Positions 26,549 through 36,079 of a stretch of 64,000 nt of DNA are shown here, in pieces. The stretch is taken from positions 1 to 64,000 of the forward strand of contig CAMCWF010000005.1 in NCBI GenBank assembly GCA_945882095.1, read 5' to 3'. How positions within the stretch are numbered: the stretch's first letter is position 1; each line of letters starts with the position of its first letter. Below the pieces are notes generated by a model. The model worked only from the letters and a program-made list of their open reading frames with translations, was not told the origin of the DNA and made no database searches. The stretch is from Chryseobacterium gleum (GTDB taxonomy: Bacteria; Bacteroidota; Bacteroidia; Flavobacteriales_D; Crocinitomicaceae). Position numbers and translations under genes: made by a program.

Positions 26549-28195
26549 ATGAAAAAAATCACGCTTTTACTCCTTTTGTGTTTTGCAAAACAAGGCATTG
26601 CCCAAAACTGGAATCATTACTACGGTAACATTCACGCGCACTCTGGCTATTCAGATGGGAACAAAGACAGTGTAACTTCGGGCATGTCAAAGCCATTTCA
26701 GGACTTCGAGTATGCCAAAGAATCATTGCACATTGATTTTTATGGAATCTCTGAACACAACCACTACGCGAGCGGAATGATCAATAAACAATACTATTAC
26801 AATGGTGTAAACGATGCCCTCAATGCAACGGTGGAGGATACGTTTGTGGCCATGTATGGCATGGAATGGGGCATCATTGCGAATGGCGGACACATTTTAA
26901 TTTATGGGTATGACAGTTTAATTGGTTGGCAAAACAACTTGTACGACGCCTATGTTGGGGAATATGACTACACGGGTTTGTGGCAAACCATCAACAGCAA
27001 ACCCAATACTTTTGGTTATTTGGCACATCCACAAGGAAGCGATTACAATGGCTTATTCACCGTTCAAGCGGATTCTGTGGCAGATGAAGCCATCGTTGGT
27101 TTGGCATTCAGAAGTGGCCCCGCATTTTCAACGAATTTTACCTACAGCAACCCAACGAATGGTTCTTATTGGGCAAGATACACGGATGCTTTGAAACGTG
27201 GCTATCACCTTGGCGTCGGACTTGACCACGACACCCACAACAGCGTATTTGGTCGATCCCAACAAGGGCGTTTGGGATTGTTTGCGGGTAAATTGACTAA
27301 AAACGACCTGCTATATGCCTTCCGAAAAATGCATTTTTATGCCTCAGATGATTGGAATTTCCGTCCAGACTTCAAGGTCAATGAGCAACCCATGGGGAGC
27401 ATCATCACGCAAGCGGGAAACCCAACCATATTTATCGATTGCATTGACTTTGACCTCTCAGAAACCGTGGCAAGTATTTTTATTTACCATGGCATACCTG
27501 GAAGTGGTAACCAAGCAACCTTGCTAACCCAAGCAAATGCTACCACAACCCATTCCTTCACCCACAATATACCAGACGGAAGTACCTATTACTACTATGC
27601 AAGGATTCTTCAAGGGGATGGCGACGAGATTTTCACTTCTCCCATTTGGTATACCCGAAACGACGGTCAATCCAACGTAGCACCGGTTGCGAACTTTTCC
27701 GCATCTACCCTACTTGCCTGTCCAGAAGAAGTCATTCAGTTAAATTACGAAGGAACAGGCATGAACAACACCTATTTCTGGTCCTTTTCCAACGGTGCCA
27801 CGCCAAGTTATGCCACAGGTAGTAATCCTGTTGTTTCCTTTGATACAACCGGTGTTTTCCATGTAACCTTGTATGTTGAAAACAATGCAGGAACTTCTTT
27901 TTTCAGTCAAGACATTACGATTGAAGGATGTGCAGGAATTTCAGAAACCACGTCTGGTTTCAAAATATACCCAAACCCAGCAACGCAGGAGCTGTTCATT
28001 GAAACCGAAAATATTTCAGAAAAAACAGCTTTGTTTAAAGTCTATGATGCTTTTGGCAGGGTGGTAAAAGCCTATCCTTTGGAATCCAAAGCAAAACAAA
28101 AGGTAGAAATCTCCAACATTCCTACGGGTATGTATACCGTTCAACTCCAATTGGACAACGCCCAATACTTCGAACAACTCTGGATACAGAAATAG
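26549..28195 (+). CDS. secreted CehA/McbA-like PHP metallohydrolase with PKD and T9SS domains
   Basis: The 548-residue product has a signal peptide ending GIAQNW. A PHP-type metal-binding domain follows (about 20-270), with HYYGNIHAHSGYSDGNKD, DFYGISEHNHY, MYGMEWGII, LAHPQGSDYNG and VGLDHDTHN as likely ligand motifs. A PKD-like domain (about 375-465) holds CPEEVIQLNYEGTG and FDTTGVFHVTLYVENNAG. A T9SS sorting domain closes the protein (YPNPATQELFIE, GMYTVQL). It is probably a surface or released phosphoesterase or other metallohydrolase; the substrate is unknown. Confidence 0.85.
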   Translation: MKKITLLLLLCFAKQGIAQNWNHYYGNIHAHSGYSDGNKDSVTSGMSKPFQDFEYAKESLHIDFYGISEHNHYASGMINKQYYYNGVNDALNATVEDTFVAMYGMEWGIIANGGHILIYGYDSLIGWQNNLYDAYVGEYDYTGLWQTINSKPNTFGYLAHPQGSDYNGLFTVQADSVADEAIVGLAFRSGPAFSTNFTYSNPTNGSYWARYTDALKRGYHLGVGLDHDTHNSVFGRSQQGRLGLFAGKLTKNDLLYAFRKMHFYASDDWNFRPDFKVNEQPMGSIITQAGNPTIFIDCIDFDLSETVASIFIYHGIPGSGNQATLLTQANATTTHSFTHNIPDGSTYYYYARILQGDGDEIFTSPIWYTRNDGQSNVAPVANFSASTLLACPEEVIQLNYEGTGMNNTYFWSFSNGATPSYATGSNPVVSFDTTGVFHVTLYVENNAGTSFFSQDITIEGCAGISETTSGFKIYPNPATQELFIETENISEKTALFKVYDAFGRVVKAYPLESKAKQKVEISNIPTGMYTVQLQLDNAQYFEQLWIQK

Positions 28196-28207
28196 TTTGG
28201 AGAGGCT

Positions 28208-31200
28208 TTAAGCTTCTTCCGTAACTGCTAATTTCTTTACCAATTTTCGTTTAGCAAACCATGATTTAACTCGGTCAACGGTGTCGTACATCAAAGGAAC
28301 CACGATAATGGTGAGGAACATTGAACTTGTCAACCCACCGATAAGTACCCAAGCCAAGCCATTTTTCCATTCGGCCCCTGTACCTTTTGCAACTGCAATG
28401 GGAATCATACCAATTACCATGGCGATGGTCGTCATCAAGATGGGTCTCAAACGCGTACGTACGGATTCCAGCAAGGCTTCTCGCGTACTCATTCCATCCT
28501 TCTTCAAATGGTTTGTGAAATCCACAATCAAGATGGCATTCTTCGCCACAAGTCCGAGGAGCATGAGCATACCAAGCATGGTGAAAATACCCATGTTAGA
28601 GGAAGACAAACTCAAGGCCAATACGGCACCGATGAGCGCGACAAAGATTGAGAAAAGGACAATGAACGGGTAGACAAAATTGTCGTAAAGCACCACCATA
28701 ATTAGGTAAACGAGTAAGAGACCGATGCCCATTGCAGTACCCAAGGAACCCATGGATTCCTTTTGACGTTTTACTTCCCCACCCCACTTCATTTTCACAT
28801 TCGGATCAAGGGGTTTGTCTTTCAAATACGCATCGATGTCCTGCGCAACATTTCCCGCTGCACGACCTAACACCCAACATCTCAAGGTTGTATTGTTTGC
28901 ACGGTTTTTTCTTTCCAGGGAACCATTTCCATTTTCCATGGTTACATTGGCAAATTCTTCCAATCGCACTTGTTTTCCATCATTCGCCATAAAAGACATG
29001 GATTTAACATCTCCAATGTTCTGGCGGTCGTAGCTGTCCATCATGATTTTAATACCAAACTCTTCTCCTTTGTCATCATATTTCACATCGTCGTTTCCTG
29101 TAAGTGCATTTTGCATTTGCATCCCTACCATCGCAATGGGCAATCCAAGCTGTCCCATTTTTTCTCGATCCAGTTCAATTCGAATTTCCGGGGTGACGTC
29201 ATCGGTAGAAATGTAAGCATCTTTAGCGCCTTTAATCGTGTCCATAAAACCTTTTAACCTTCGGGCTTCTTTGATCAACAATGCATTGTCATTGGAGGAT
29301 AAGAAGATTTCTATCGGGGCCTCTTCAGATTCAATCATTCCTATGTTCAAAGCTTTGACTTCGACTCCTGGATGAGAACTTTCAATTTTTTTACGCACCT
29401 CTGTCATGTAATTGATGGTCGGGTATTTTTCCTGCATTCCATGAATTAATTTCACGGTGATTTCAGATTTGTATTCTGAACCGAAAGAAGCTGCTCCCAT
29501 CCCGGAACTTGGACCCCCAACATTTGAAAACACAATGTCAATGATGTCTTTTTGGGCAATCAGCATTTCCTCAATTTCATGGGTCACCCGATTGTTTTCC
29601 TCGAAGGTGGTGCTTTTATCAAACTTAAGCTTAAGCATGAACTTTCCTTCATCGCCTTGGGCCACGAACTCTTGTCCTACTATACCTAAAGTCATGGTAC
29701 TAAAACTGGCCACAAAAATGACAAAAATACCTAGTGCCGTAAGCCATTTGTGTTTCAAGGACCAACTTACCAAATGCACATAGGCTTCTGTAAATTTTTC
29801 AAGACGGCCTTCAAACCACGCTAAGAATTTGTAGAAGGGATTCTTCTTTTCCTTCAGGTCGACCTCTTTGGCCATTCTGGAAGCCAACCACGGCGTAAGG
29901 GTAAAACAAACAAACAAAGACATCAGCGTAGAAATCACCACTACGATAGAGAATTGCTCCAAAATATCGGCGATTACACCTTCAATAAATACTACGGGAG
30001 AGAACACTACGACATCCACCAAGGTAATGGCGAGGGCGGTAAAACCAATTTCATTCCTACCATCCAAGGCTGCTTGGCGTTTGTTTTTGCCCATTTTAAG
30101 GTGGCGGTAAATGTTTTCAAGTACAACAATGGAGTCATCCACCAGGATTCCAATGACAAGGGACATTGCCAAAAGGGTCATCAGGTTCAACGTGAATCCC
30201 AAAGCGTACATGGCAATGAAGGTAGAAATGAGGGATGCAGGTATGGCAATGAGTACAATCAAGGCATTTCGCAGGGTATGCAAGAAAAGCAACATGACCA
30301 AAGCGACCAAGAAAATGGCCAGTTCAAGGTCGTGTTGTACGGCATTTACGGATTCTAAGGTAACATTTGAAGTATCGGTAGCGATGTTAAACTTCAACCC
30401 TTCGGCTTTGAATTTTTCTTCCAAATCCTTGAACCTTGCTTTGGTAAATTCAGACATTTCAACGGCATTGGCATCGCTTTGCTTTTTGATTCGAAGGCCA
30501 ATCCCTTCCACGCCATTGAGACGACAGAGGGACAAACGGTCTTCCGTATTGTCTGCTACATCGGCAACATCACCGAGTTTCACAACGGAGGTTCCTGAGG
30601 AGCTTAAAACCAAGTCTTTCAATTGTGCTATGGATTGAAATTTCCCAGAGAGCCTAACGGTCATTTGCTCGCCCGTATTTTTCACTTTCCCTGTGGGAAA
30701 TTCCACATTGGCTGCAGCGATGGCTTGGTTGATGCTTGCCAAAGAAAGTCCATACAACTTCAACTTTTCCTTATCCACGTTCACGCGGATTTCACGTTTT
30801 TCTCCACCAATTACTTGAACCTCAGCAACGCCTTTTACTTGTTTGATTTGGGGAAGGATTTGCTCGTTGAGCAAGGTCATAAAACTTCGGTTGTCCATGT
30901 TGGTTGCCACAGCACTTGCTTGGATTACAGGCGAAGCATTGGGTTCAATTTTGGCTAAAACGGGTTTGCTGGCATTGTCAGGAAGGTTGTTTTCAATGGC
31001 ATTGATTTTACGTTGGGCATCCTGTAACGCTTCATTAATATCTACCCCGTTTTTAAACTCCAGCAATACTACGGAAGCATTTTCCAAAGAAAAGGATGTG
31101 ACTTCGTCTAGGTTTTCAATGCCACTCAATCCGTCCTCGAGGGGTTTAGAAACTTGGGATTCTACGGTTGCAGGAGAAGCGCCTGGATACGTTGTTGTGA

Positions 31201-31339
31201 CGGTTAATACCGGAGGAGAGAAATCCGGCATCAGCTCATAGCTCAATTGGTTGTAGGAAATCAATCCTCCTCCAATGAGAATGATAAAAATAACAATGAT
31301 AAAAGAAGGTCTTTTTATCGATAATTCCGTTAAAGTCAT
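28208..31339 (-). CDS. RND efflux pump inner-membrane permease (HAE1/AcrB type)
   Basis: The 1043-residue product has the RND layout: TM1, a large periplasmic domain, six TMs, a second periplasmic domain, then five TMs. Family marks are the N-terminal LTELSIKRPSFIIVIFI and the QLSYELMPDFSPPVLTVTTTYPGASPATVES segment. The TM4 segment LLAMSLVIGILVDDSIVVLENIYRH carries the conserved Asp pair needed for proton relay. It is the last gene of a TetR-TolC-adaptor-permease operon and follows the adaptor by one base. Substrates (drugs, detergents, metabolites) cannot be told. Confidence 0.93.
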   Translation of the reverse strand: MTLTELSIKRPSFIIVIFIILIGGGLISYNQLSYELMPDFSPPVLTVTTTYPGASPATVESQVSKPLEDGLSGIENLDEVTSFSLENASVVLLEFKNGVDINEALQDAQRKINAIENNLPDNASKPVLAKIEPNASPVIQASAVATNMDNRSFMTLLNEQILPQIKQVKGVAEVQVIGGEKREIRVNVDKEKLKLYGLSLASINQAIAAANVEFPTGKVKNTGEQMTVRLSGKFQSIAQLKDLVLSSSGTSVVKLGDVADVADNTEDRLSLCRLNGVEGIGLRIKKQSDANAVEMSEFTKARFKDLEEKFKAEGLKFNIATDTSNVTLESVNAVQHDLELAIFLVALVMLLFLHTLRNALIVLIAIPASLISTFIAMYALGFTLNLMTLLAMSLVIGILVDDSIVVLENIYRHLKMGKNKRQAALDGRNEIGFTALAITLVDVVVFSPVVFIEGVIADILEQFSIVVVISTLMSLFVCFTLTPWLASRMAKEVDLKEKKNPFYKFLAWFEGRLEKFTEAYVHLVSWSLKHKWLTALGIFVIFVASFSTMTLGIVGQEFVAQGDEGKFMLKLKFDKSTTFEENNRVTHEIEEMLIAQKDIIDIVFSNVGGPSSGMGAASFGSEYKSEITVKLIHGMQEKYPTINYMTEVRKKIESSHPGVEVKALNIGMIESEEAPIEIFLSSNDNALLIKEARRLKGFMDTIKGAKDAYISTDDVTPEIRIELDREKMGQLGLPIAMVGMQMQNALTGNDDVKYDDKGEEFGIKIMMDSYDRQNIGDVKSMSFMANDGKQVRLEEFANVTMENGNGSLERKNRANNTTLRCWVLGRAAGNVAQDIDAYLKDKPLDPNVKMKWGGEVKRQKESMGSLGTAMGIGLLLVYLIMVVLYDNFVYPFIVLFSIFVALIGAVLALSLSSSNMGIFTMLGMLMLLGLVAKNAILIVDFTNHLKKDGMSTREALLESVRTRLRPILMTTIAMVIGMIPIAVAKGTGAEWKNGLAWVLIGGLTSSMFLTIIVVPLMYDTVDRVKSWFAKRKLVKKLAVTEEA

Positions 31340-31340
31340 C

Positions 31341-32399
31341 TTATTTTGAAATTTTTACGTTGCTATTGTCTTTTAAATTGATCTGTCCTTTCACCACGAT
31401 GATGTCGTTTACGGAAAGCCCACTTCTCACTTCCAATAGGTCACCTTCCGATAGGCCTGTTGTAAAGGATACCAATTTCACCTTGCCGTTTCTAACCACG
31501 AAAACCTGTGGATTTTTCAGGGAACCTACCAATGCCTTTCTTGGAACTGAAATCGAAGTGATTTTTTTGTCGCTTTGTAACACAGCGTAGCCATACATTC
31601 CTGCGCGTAAGAGCTGGTTTGTATTTTTGATTTGAATTTGAATTTTGAAATTGTGTGATTTGTCGGCTTGAACCGCAATGTTGGTCACTTTACCTGCAAC
31701 ATTATCTGAGAAGGCATCTGATTTGATGGATACTTTGTCATTCACCTTAAACTTGTTGATGTCTCTTTCCGGGACACTTATGGTCAATTTAAGGTTGGAG
31801 ATGTCGGTAATTTCTATCACCGGAGAACCTGAACCAATGACCGATCCCAAATCGATGAACCTTTTGGATACAACCCCTGCAAAGGGTGCACGAATGGTAC
31901 AGGCACGAAGTTGTTTTTCAAGCTGTTTCTTTTGAACCATAGACGCTTTAATTCCCAGTTTGGCTTTTTCCGATTGCACCGCAGGTACGGCATTTTGGTT
32001 TGACAAGGTAGAATACCTTTGGTCGTCATTTTTCTGTCCTTCGATGCTCACTTCAAGGTTTTCGATTTGCAAACGAATCATTTCATCATCCAATTTGGCG
32101 ATGAGCGCACCATTTCCGAGTTTGTCTCCTTCTTCAACGTTCATGGCGATGACTTTTCCGCCTCCTTCTGCACCGATCGTGTTTTGACGAAAGGCTTCAA
32201 AAACCCCTAAATAGTTAAATTCATTTTCGAAGGTATACCATTTTGGATGATCTACTTCTACCAATACCGCTGCCCCAACTTCTGGAATGTAGATTTTGTC
32301 TTCCACATTTTTTTTGTTGGTCATCAGTTTAAAAACCGCTAGGATTACCAATACAATGGCAATGCCACCTACAATCAATACATTTTTGTTCGTTTTCAT
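31341..32399 (-). CDS. RND efflux periplasmic adaptor (membrane fusion protein)
   Basis: The 352-residue product has an N-terminal membrane anchor (VLIVGGIAIVLVILAVFKL), a lipoyl-like half (GVFEAFRQNTIGAEGGGKVIAMNVEEGDKLGNGALIAKLD), a short alpha-hairpin, the second lipoyl half (RACTIRAPFAGVVSKRFIDLGSVI) and a beta-barrel domain. It joins the inner-membrane permease to the outer-membrane channel. It lies between the TolC-like and permease genes with spacings of nine bases and one base. Confidence 0.92.
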   Translation of the reverse strand: MKTNKNVLIVGGIAIVLVILAVFKLMTNKKNVEDKIYIPEVGAAVLVEVDHPKWYTFENEFNYLGVFEAFRQNTIGAEGGGKVIAMNVEEGDKLGNGALIAKLDDEMIRLQIENLEVSIEGQKNDDQRYSTLSNQNAVPAVQSEKAKLGIKASMVQKKQLEKQLRACTIRAPFAGVVSKRFIDLGSVIGSGSPVIEITDISNLKLTISVPERDINKFKVNDKVSIKSDAFSDNVAGKVTNIAVQADKSHNFKIQIQIKNTNQLLRAGMYGYAVLQSDKKITSISVPRKALVGSLKNPQVFVVRNGKVKLVSFTTGLSEGDLLEVRSGLSVNDIIVVKGQINLKDNSNVKISK

Positions 32400-32408
32400 G
32401 ACTTGTGA

Positions 32409-33713
32409 TTATTTTATACTACTTATGGATTTTAAAAAGCTCAGTTCCGCTTGTCGCAATTGAAGGTAGGCACTCACAACATTTGATTGTGCTTGCTCCA
32501 ATGCATTTTCTGATTGTAACAATTCATTGGTACCGATGGTTCCCGCTTTAAATTGGGCCTCCGAGGTTTCAAATACTTTTTGAGAAAGCCTTAGTTGTTC
32601 TTGGCTTAGGGAAAGATTAGAAGTTTGCAAGGTAATTTCACGCTCAGCATTTTGCGTAGCAAGGTTCATTTGATTGGTTACCAACTGTTCTTGCGTTTCC
32701 AACTTCTCCTTGTTCATTGCATTGATCTTAATTTTGTTGTGCTTTTCGAAGCCGTCAAATAAGGTCCAATCCAAGCGCAAGCCAATAAATGCAGAACTAA
32801 TTCCAATCCGAATGTCATCGGCAGGTTTCATGTTGTAATTGTAATTGTAAGAAGCATAAAAATTCAGACTGGGCAAGTAGGCCATTTTGTTCCCTTTCGT
32901 TTCCTCATCATTCATTTGCTTTTGCGCGTTTATCAAAGCCAATTCCGGGCGATTAATTGTGGTTTTATCCACCAAAAGCGATTGTTGTATCACCTGGTCA
33001 TCTTCCACATTCATCGGACTTTTATCGTCCATACCCACCAGTATTTTCAACAAACTCTGCAGTTGTAATTTGGTATTTTCCAATTTCAAGATGGCATTTT
33101 CCAAGGAGATTTTATTGATCCTCAATTTATCTGTTTCCGTAGGAATCACTAAACCTTGTTGGTACAATAACTCCATGTTTTGAATTAACTGGTCTATGTT
33201 TTTGACATTCATTTTCAAGTATTCAATTTGCTTGGAAACAGCTTGCAAACCAAAATAGGTGTTGGCAATTTGAGATTTTACTTCCTGCTGTGCCACTTGG
33301 TATTGCAGTTCCACAATTTGCTGGTTGATGTCCAAAGCACTCAACCCAAAATTCAACTGAGGATTGTAAAGCACTTGCGTAAGCTGAAGGCTGTTGCTAA
33401 GGTTGTAAGGCACCCCAAATTTTACTTGTGCATAGGTTCCAGGAGGTCCCCCGAAAAAATCTGCGGGAACAATTTGCCCCGGAATGATGGCATTGTACTT
33501 ATAATCTCCCGTAGCGGTGAGGAGTGGCAGACGCGAAGACAAGTAAGCCTTCTTTTGTATTTGGTTGATATCGATATCCAAACGTGCATTTCGCAAGGTA
33601 GGATTTGCCGTATCTGCCATTTTAAGTAAATCATTTAAGGTGAGCGTTTGGCCCAAAACATTCCCTAGTACCAGGGACAACATGCCTGCAAAAAGTAACT
33701 TCATTTTATTCAT
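32409..33713 (-). CDS. TolC-family outer-membrane efflux channel
   Basis: The 434-residue product has a signal peptide ending VLGQTLT. The body is two repeated TolC halves rich in long heptad helices (Gln, Leu, Glu), for example ESALEQAQSNVVSAYLQLRQAEL-type segments near the C-terminus. It forms the outer-membrane exit duct of the pump. Its ATG lies inside the end of the tetR gene (8-base overlap), which couples them. Confidence 0.9.
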   Translation of the reverse strand: MNKMKLLFAGMLSLVLGNVLGQTLTLNDLLKMADTANPTLRNARLDIDINQIQKKAYLSSRLPLLTATGDYKYNAIIPGQIVPADFFGGPPGTYAQVKFGVPYNLSNSLQLTQVLYNPQLNFGLSALDINQQIVELQYQVAQQEVKSQIANTYFGLQAVSKQIEYLKMNVKNIDQLIQNMELLYQQGLVIPTETDKLRINKISLENAILKLENTKLQLQSLLKILVGMDDKSPMNVEDDQVIQQSLLVDKTTINRPELALINAQKQMNDEETKGNKMAYLPSLNFYASYNYNYNMKPADDIRIGISSAFIGLRLDWTLFDGFEKHNKIKINAMNKEKLETQEQLVTNQMNLATQNAEREITLQTSNLSLSQEQLRLSQKVFETSEAQFKAGTIGTNELLQSENALEQAQSNVVSAYLQLRQAELSFLKSISSIK

Positions 33714-34320
33714 TTGTATCGTTGAGGAAAAGATAATTTAGGATCATTTGGGTTACATGGTTTTTGTGTGCCTCTAACTGACCATAATATGCCACTTCGT
33801 CCACGTGGTGAATGACCGACATAAGGGGTTTCGCCATGAATGGATATTGACAATTAGACATGATGAGCAAGGTGACATTAAGCATATCCATTTGTCGCAT
33901 TTCTCCAGATTTTTGAAGCAAAGTGACTTCTTCAAACACGCCGGATTCCATCACTTTTTCCATGACGGGCTTGAATCCTTCAATGGCTTCTGGGTTTCTG
34001 GAAAGTTCGTTTAGAATGAAAATGGGGATTTCTGGATTTTTGGTTAAAAATTCATACTCTCGCTCAATAAGAAATCTGATTTTTTCACGAATGGGAAGGG
34101 ACCCATTAAAAACTTGCACCATGGATTGCATGAATTCAGCCATCACAGAATCAAAAATGATGGTGAATAATTTACTTTTTGACCTAAAATAGTAATTCAC
34201 CAAGGCCACATTCATTCCTGCTTCTTTTGCAATTTCTCGAGAAGAGCAATTCGCAAAGCCTTTTTTTACGAAGACCTGTAAGGCGGCTTGTTTAATTTTT
34301 TCTTCGGCAGTACAATTCAT
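33706..34320 (-). CDS. TetR/AcrR-family regulator of the efflux operon
   Basis: The 204-residue product has the TetR helix-turn-helix at the N-terminus (KIKQAALQVFVKKGFANCSSREIAKEAGMNVALVNYYFRSKSKLF, from about residue 9; the recognition helix ends in VNYYFRSK). The remainder is a helical ligand-binding domain. As first gene of the operon it most likely represses its own operon and responds to pump substrates. A palindrome suitable as its operator lies 33-52 bases upstream of its start. Confidence 0.9.
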   Translation of the reverse strand: MNCTAEEKIKQAALQVFVKKGFANCSSREIAKEAGMNVALVNYYFRSKSKLFTIIFDSVMAEFMQSMVQVFNGSLPIREKIRFLIEREYEFLTKNPEIPIFILNELSRNPEAIEGFKPVMEKVMESGVFEEVTLLQKSGEMRQMDMLNVTLLIMSNCQYPFMAKPLMSVIHHVDEVAYYGQLEAHKNHVTQMILNYLFLNDTNE

Positions 34321-34352
34321 TTCATTTTCGATGGTGCAAATTTAAACAAGCT

Positions 34353-34372
34353 ATTTAAACAAATGTTTAAAT
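34353..34372. promoter_or_regulatory. candidate TetR operator upstream of the efflux operon
   Basis: ATTTAAACA-AA-TGTTTAAAT is a perfect palindrome of nine-base arms with a two-base centre. An extra half-site, TTTAAACAAG, begins at 34341. Such a site just upstream of an autoregulated tetR gene is the expected operator. Confidence 0.65.
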
Positions 34373-34467
34373 CACTGAATCAAAAGTGTTAAAGATTGCA
34401 AAGATTAATTTTAACCTAACATTGGAAGGCCAGGATCAGCAAGCCACTGACTACAAAAATTTAATGA

Positions 34468-35397
34468 TTAGGACTTAGCAGATTTGTCTTTCTCGGTCAT
34501 CATCGCCTGAATCTGGCGCATGGTGTTTTCCATTCCTTGCGGGCTTCCGTCTAAGAAGATGGTATTGCCTTTTCCATATTCCGCGAAATTTTTGATGGCT
34601 TCGGTCCACATCGAGAAGAGAATCACGTTGGTATCCAAATTTGCTTGTTGCATTTGTTCCGCCGCCTCAGACATACCTTTTGCCACTTCTTGACGAAACA
34701 AGGCAACGCCTTGTCCACGCAACATGGCCGCTTCTTTCTCGGCTTGCGCTGAAATTTTTATGGCATTCCCCTCGGCTTCCGCAGCCTTGGTTTTGGTAAT
34801 TAACAGGGCTTGTCCTTCATTCTCTGCTGCCGCTTTCAAGTTGTTTGAAGCCACTACTTTGCTCATGCTTTCCATAATTGCGGCGTCGAACGTGATGTCG
34901 TTGATTTGCAAATCCAACAAGTGGTAACCCCAAGCTTCAAGGGTGTTGTCGATTTGGTCTTTTACATTTTCCACCAACTCATTCCGAAGGCCTAAAATCT
35001 CAGATTGTTTTTGACTTGCCACATAGGAACGAATCGAACCTTCAATGGTACGAATTAAAGCCTGCATTAAATCTTTATTGCTGATGAACTTAAACGCGAC
35101 CTTTTTGATGGTTTCCTCATTTTCATTTTGCACGGAAAAAAGCAACATACTTTTGAAATACACATTTGCTTGGTCGACGGTGACTGCCTGAAATTCCAAT
35201 TCTATGCTCTGGTTTTGAATGGAAATTCTTTTGTATACTTTTTCTATTAAAGGAATTTTAAACCGAAGCCCTGGAGCTGCGCTCCTTTTGTATTTTCCGA
35301 AAAGCGTGATCACTGCGACAGTGCCTTGGTTCACGGTATACAGGGAAGTTATCACCACAACAAGTATGACAACGACAAAAATAATGGGGATGCTCAT
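34468..35397 (-). CDS. SPFH-domain slipin/stomatin-like membrane protein
   Basis: The 309-residue product has an N-terminal membrane anchor (IPIIFVVVILVVVITSLYTV) and an SPFH/band-7 domain. Marks are NQGTVAVITLFGKYKRSAAPGLRFKIP, then RSYVASQKQSEILGLRNELVENVKDQID, and the coiled-coil Ala/Glu-rich flotillin-like stretch (AAAENEGQALLITKTKAAEAEGNAIKISAQAEKEAA). Slipins form oligomeric membrane microdomains and often work with NfeD proteases, none of which is nearby. It follows a tiny lipoprotein gene by six bases. Confidence 0.9.
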   Translation of the reverse strand: MSIPIIFVVVILVVVITSLYTVNQGTVAVITLFGKYKRSAAPGLRFKIPLIEKVYKRISIQNQSIELEFQAVTVDQANVYFKSMLLFSVQNENEETIKKVAFKFISNKDLMQALIRTIEGSIRSYVASQKQSEILGLRNELVENVKDQIDNTLEAWGYHLLDLQINDITFDAAIMESMSKVVASNNLKAAAENEGQALLITKTKAAEAEGNAIKISAQAEKEAAMLRGQGVALFRQEVAKGMSEAAEQMQQANLDTNVILFSMWTEAIKNFAEYGKGNTIFLDGSPQGMENTMRQIQAMMTEKDKSAKS

Positions 35398-35403
35398 GGT
35401 TTA

Positions 35404-35514
35404 TTATTTAAAACGAGTGGTTTTTGAATTGGCATTTGCACAGTTACAACTGCGCGACGAATGGCAAGATAACAAGAAAGTGGAAAGCAGCAAGATTGCA
35501 AAAAAGTATTTCAT
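35404..35514 (-). CDS. tiny lipoprotein between CAP and slipin genes
   Basis: A 36-residue product: signal MKYFFAILLLSTFLLSC with a lipobox Cys at 17, then only about 19 mature residues (HSSRSCNCANANSKTTRFK) containing a CNC pair. Its ATG overlaps the stop of the CAP gene as TAATG, and its stop lies six bases before the slipin ATG. This tight spacing supports a real gene. No family is recognised; a role with the slipin is possible. Confidence 0.6.
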   Translation of the reverse strand: MKYFFAILLLSTFLLSCHSSRSCNCANANSKTTRFK

Positions 35515-36008
35515 TATTTGTAAGGTTTTTGTCCGATAACATTTCCATGGGGATTGTAGTTGCAAACGAAGTAGGTATAGCCCGATTTTCCTTTGGCACA
35601 ACCGCAACCCACTTCAGTGGTATTTTTCCAGATGACTTGGGTGTAGTGACCCGCAATTGCGTAATCATCCCCAATGGGCTTGTACTCAAAATCTTTCTTC
35701 TCATCTGTCCAAAGGCTTACGCCATACGAAAGGTCTTCGTAGTTAAAATAGGCCATGTTTTCGCCAAATTCGTTGTCTGGTCTGTGGTGTATTGACTTGT
35801 CTTTTTTCGCCAAGGTTATGGCCCAGTTTTCAGCCAATTCGGATAGCTCCTCATTCCAAGTCAGTTCACTCAACTTTAAAGGTCGGCGAAACGCATTGTG
35901 CGCTTCTAAGATTATCGACTGTTGCGCTTCGTCTATTTCAATCGTTTCTTGGCTAAACGCTTGCAAAAGCACAGCCATCAAAAAAAGAACTAAAAATGGG
36001 ATTTTCAT
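35514..36008 (-). CDS. CAP (SCP/PR1) domain secreted protein
   Basis: The 164-residue product has a signal peptide ending AFSQETI. The CAP domain has LEAHNAFRRPLKLSELTWNEELSELA, then HHRPDNEFGENMAYF and AIAGHYTQVIWKNTTEVGCGCAKG, and YFVCNYNPHGNVIGQKPY. The two His and Glu residues of the CAP cavity are all present. Bacterial CAP proteins are extracytoplasmic and mostly of unknown function. It begins a three-gene unit with the tiny lipoprotein and slipin. Confidence 0.88.
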   Translation of the reverse strand: MKIPFLVLFLMAVLLQAFSQETIEIDEAQQSIILEAHNAFRRPLKLSELTWNEELSELAENWAITLAKKDKSIHHRPDNEFGENMAYFNYEDLSYGVSLWTDEKKDFEYKPIGDDYAIAGHYTQVIWKNTTEVGCGCAKGKSGYTYFVCNYNPHGNVIGQKPYK

Positions 36009-36079
36009 ACTTTCTGGTTGAAATTAAAACTGACTTTTGTCATAGTAAAGTTAACCATAAATAATTAATTTTACCGACC

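Noticed and set aside
30111-30638. 175-codon open frame antisense to the RND permease
   Set aside because: Repetitive Ser/Thr/Met-rich composition typical of antisense frames over membrane-protein genes.
28208-34320. Heavy-metal (CusA/CzcA) efflux system
   Set aside because: The permease has the HAE1-like Asp pair and no Met- or His-rich metal segments; a TetR regulator fits organic substrates better.
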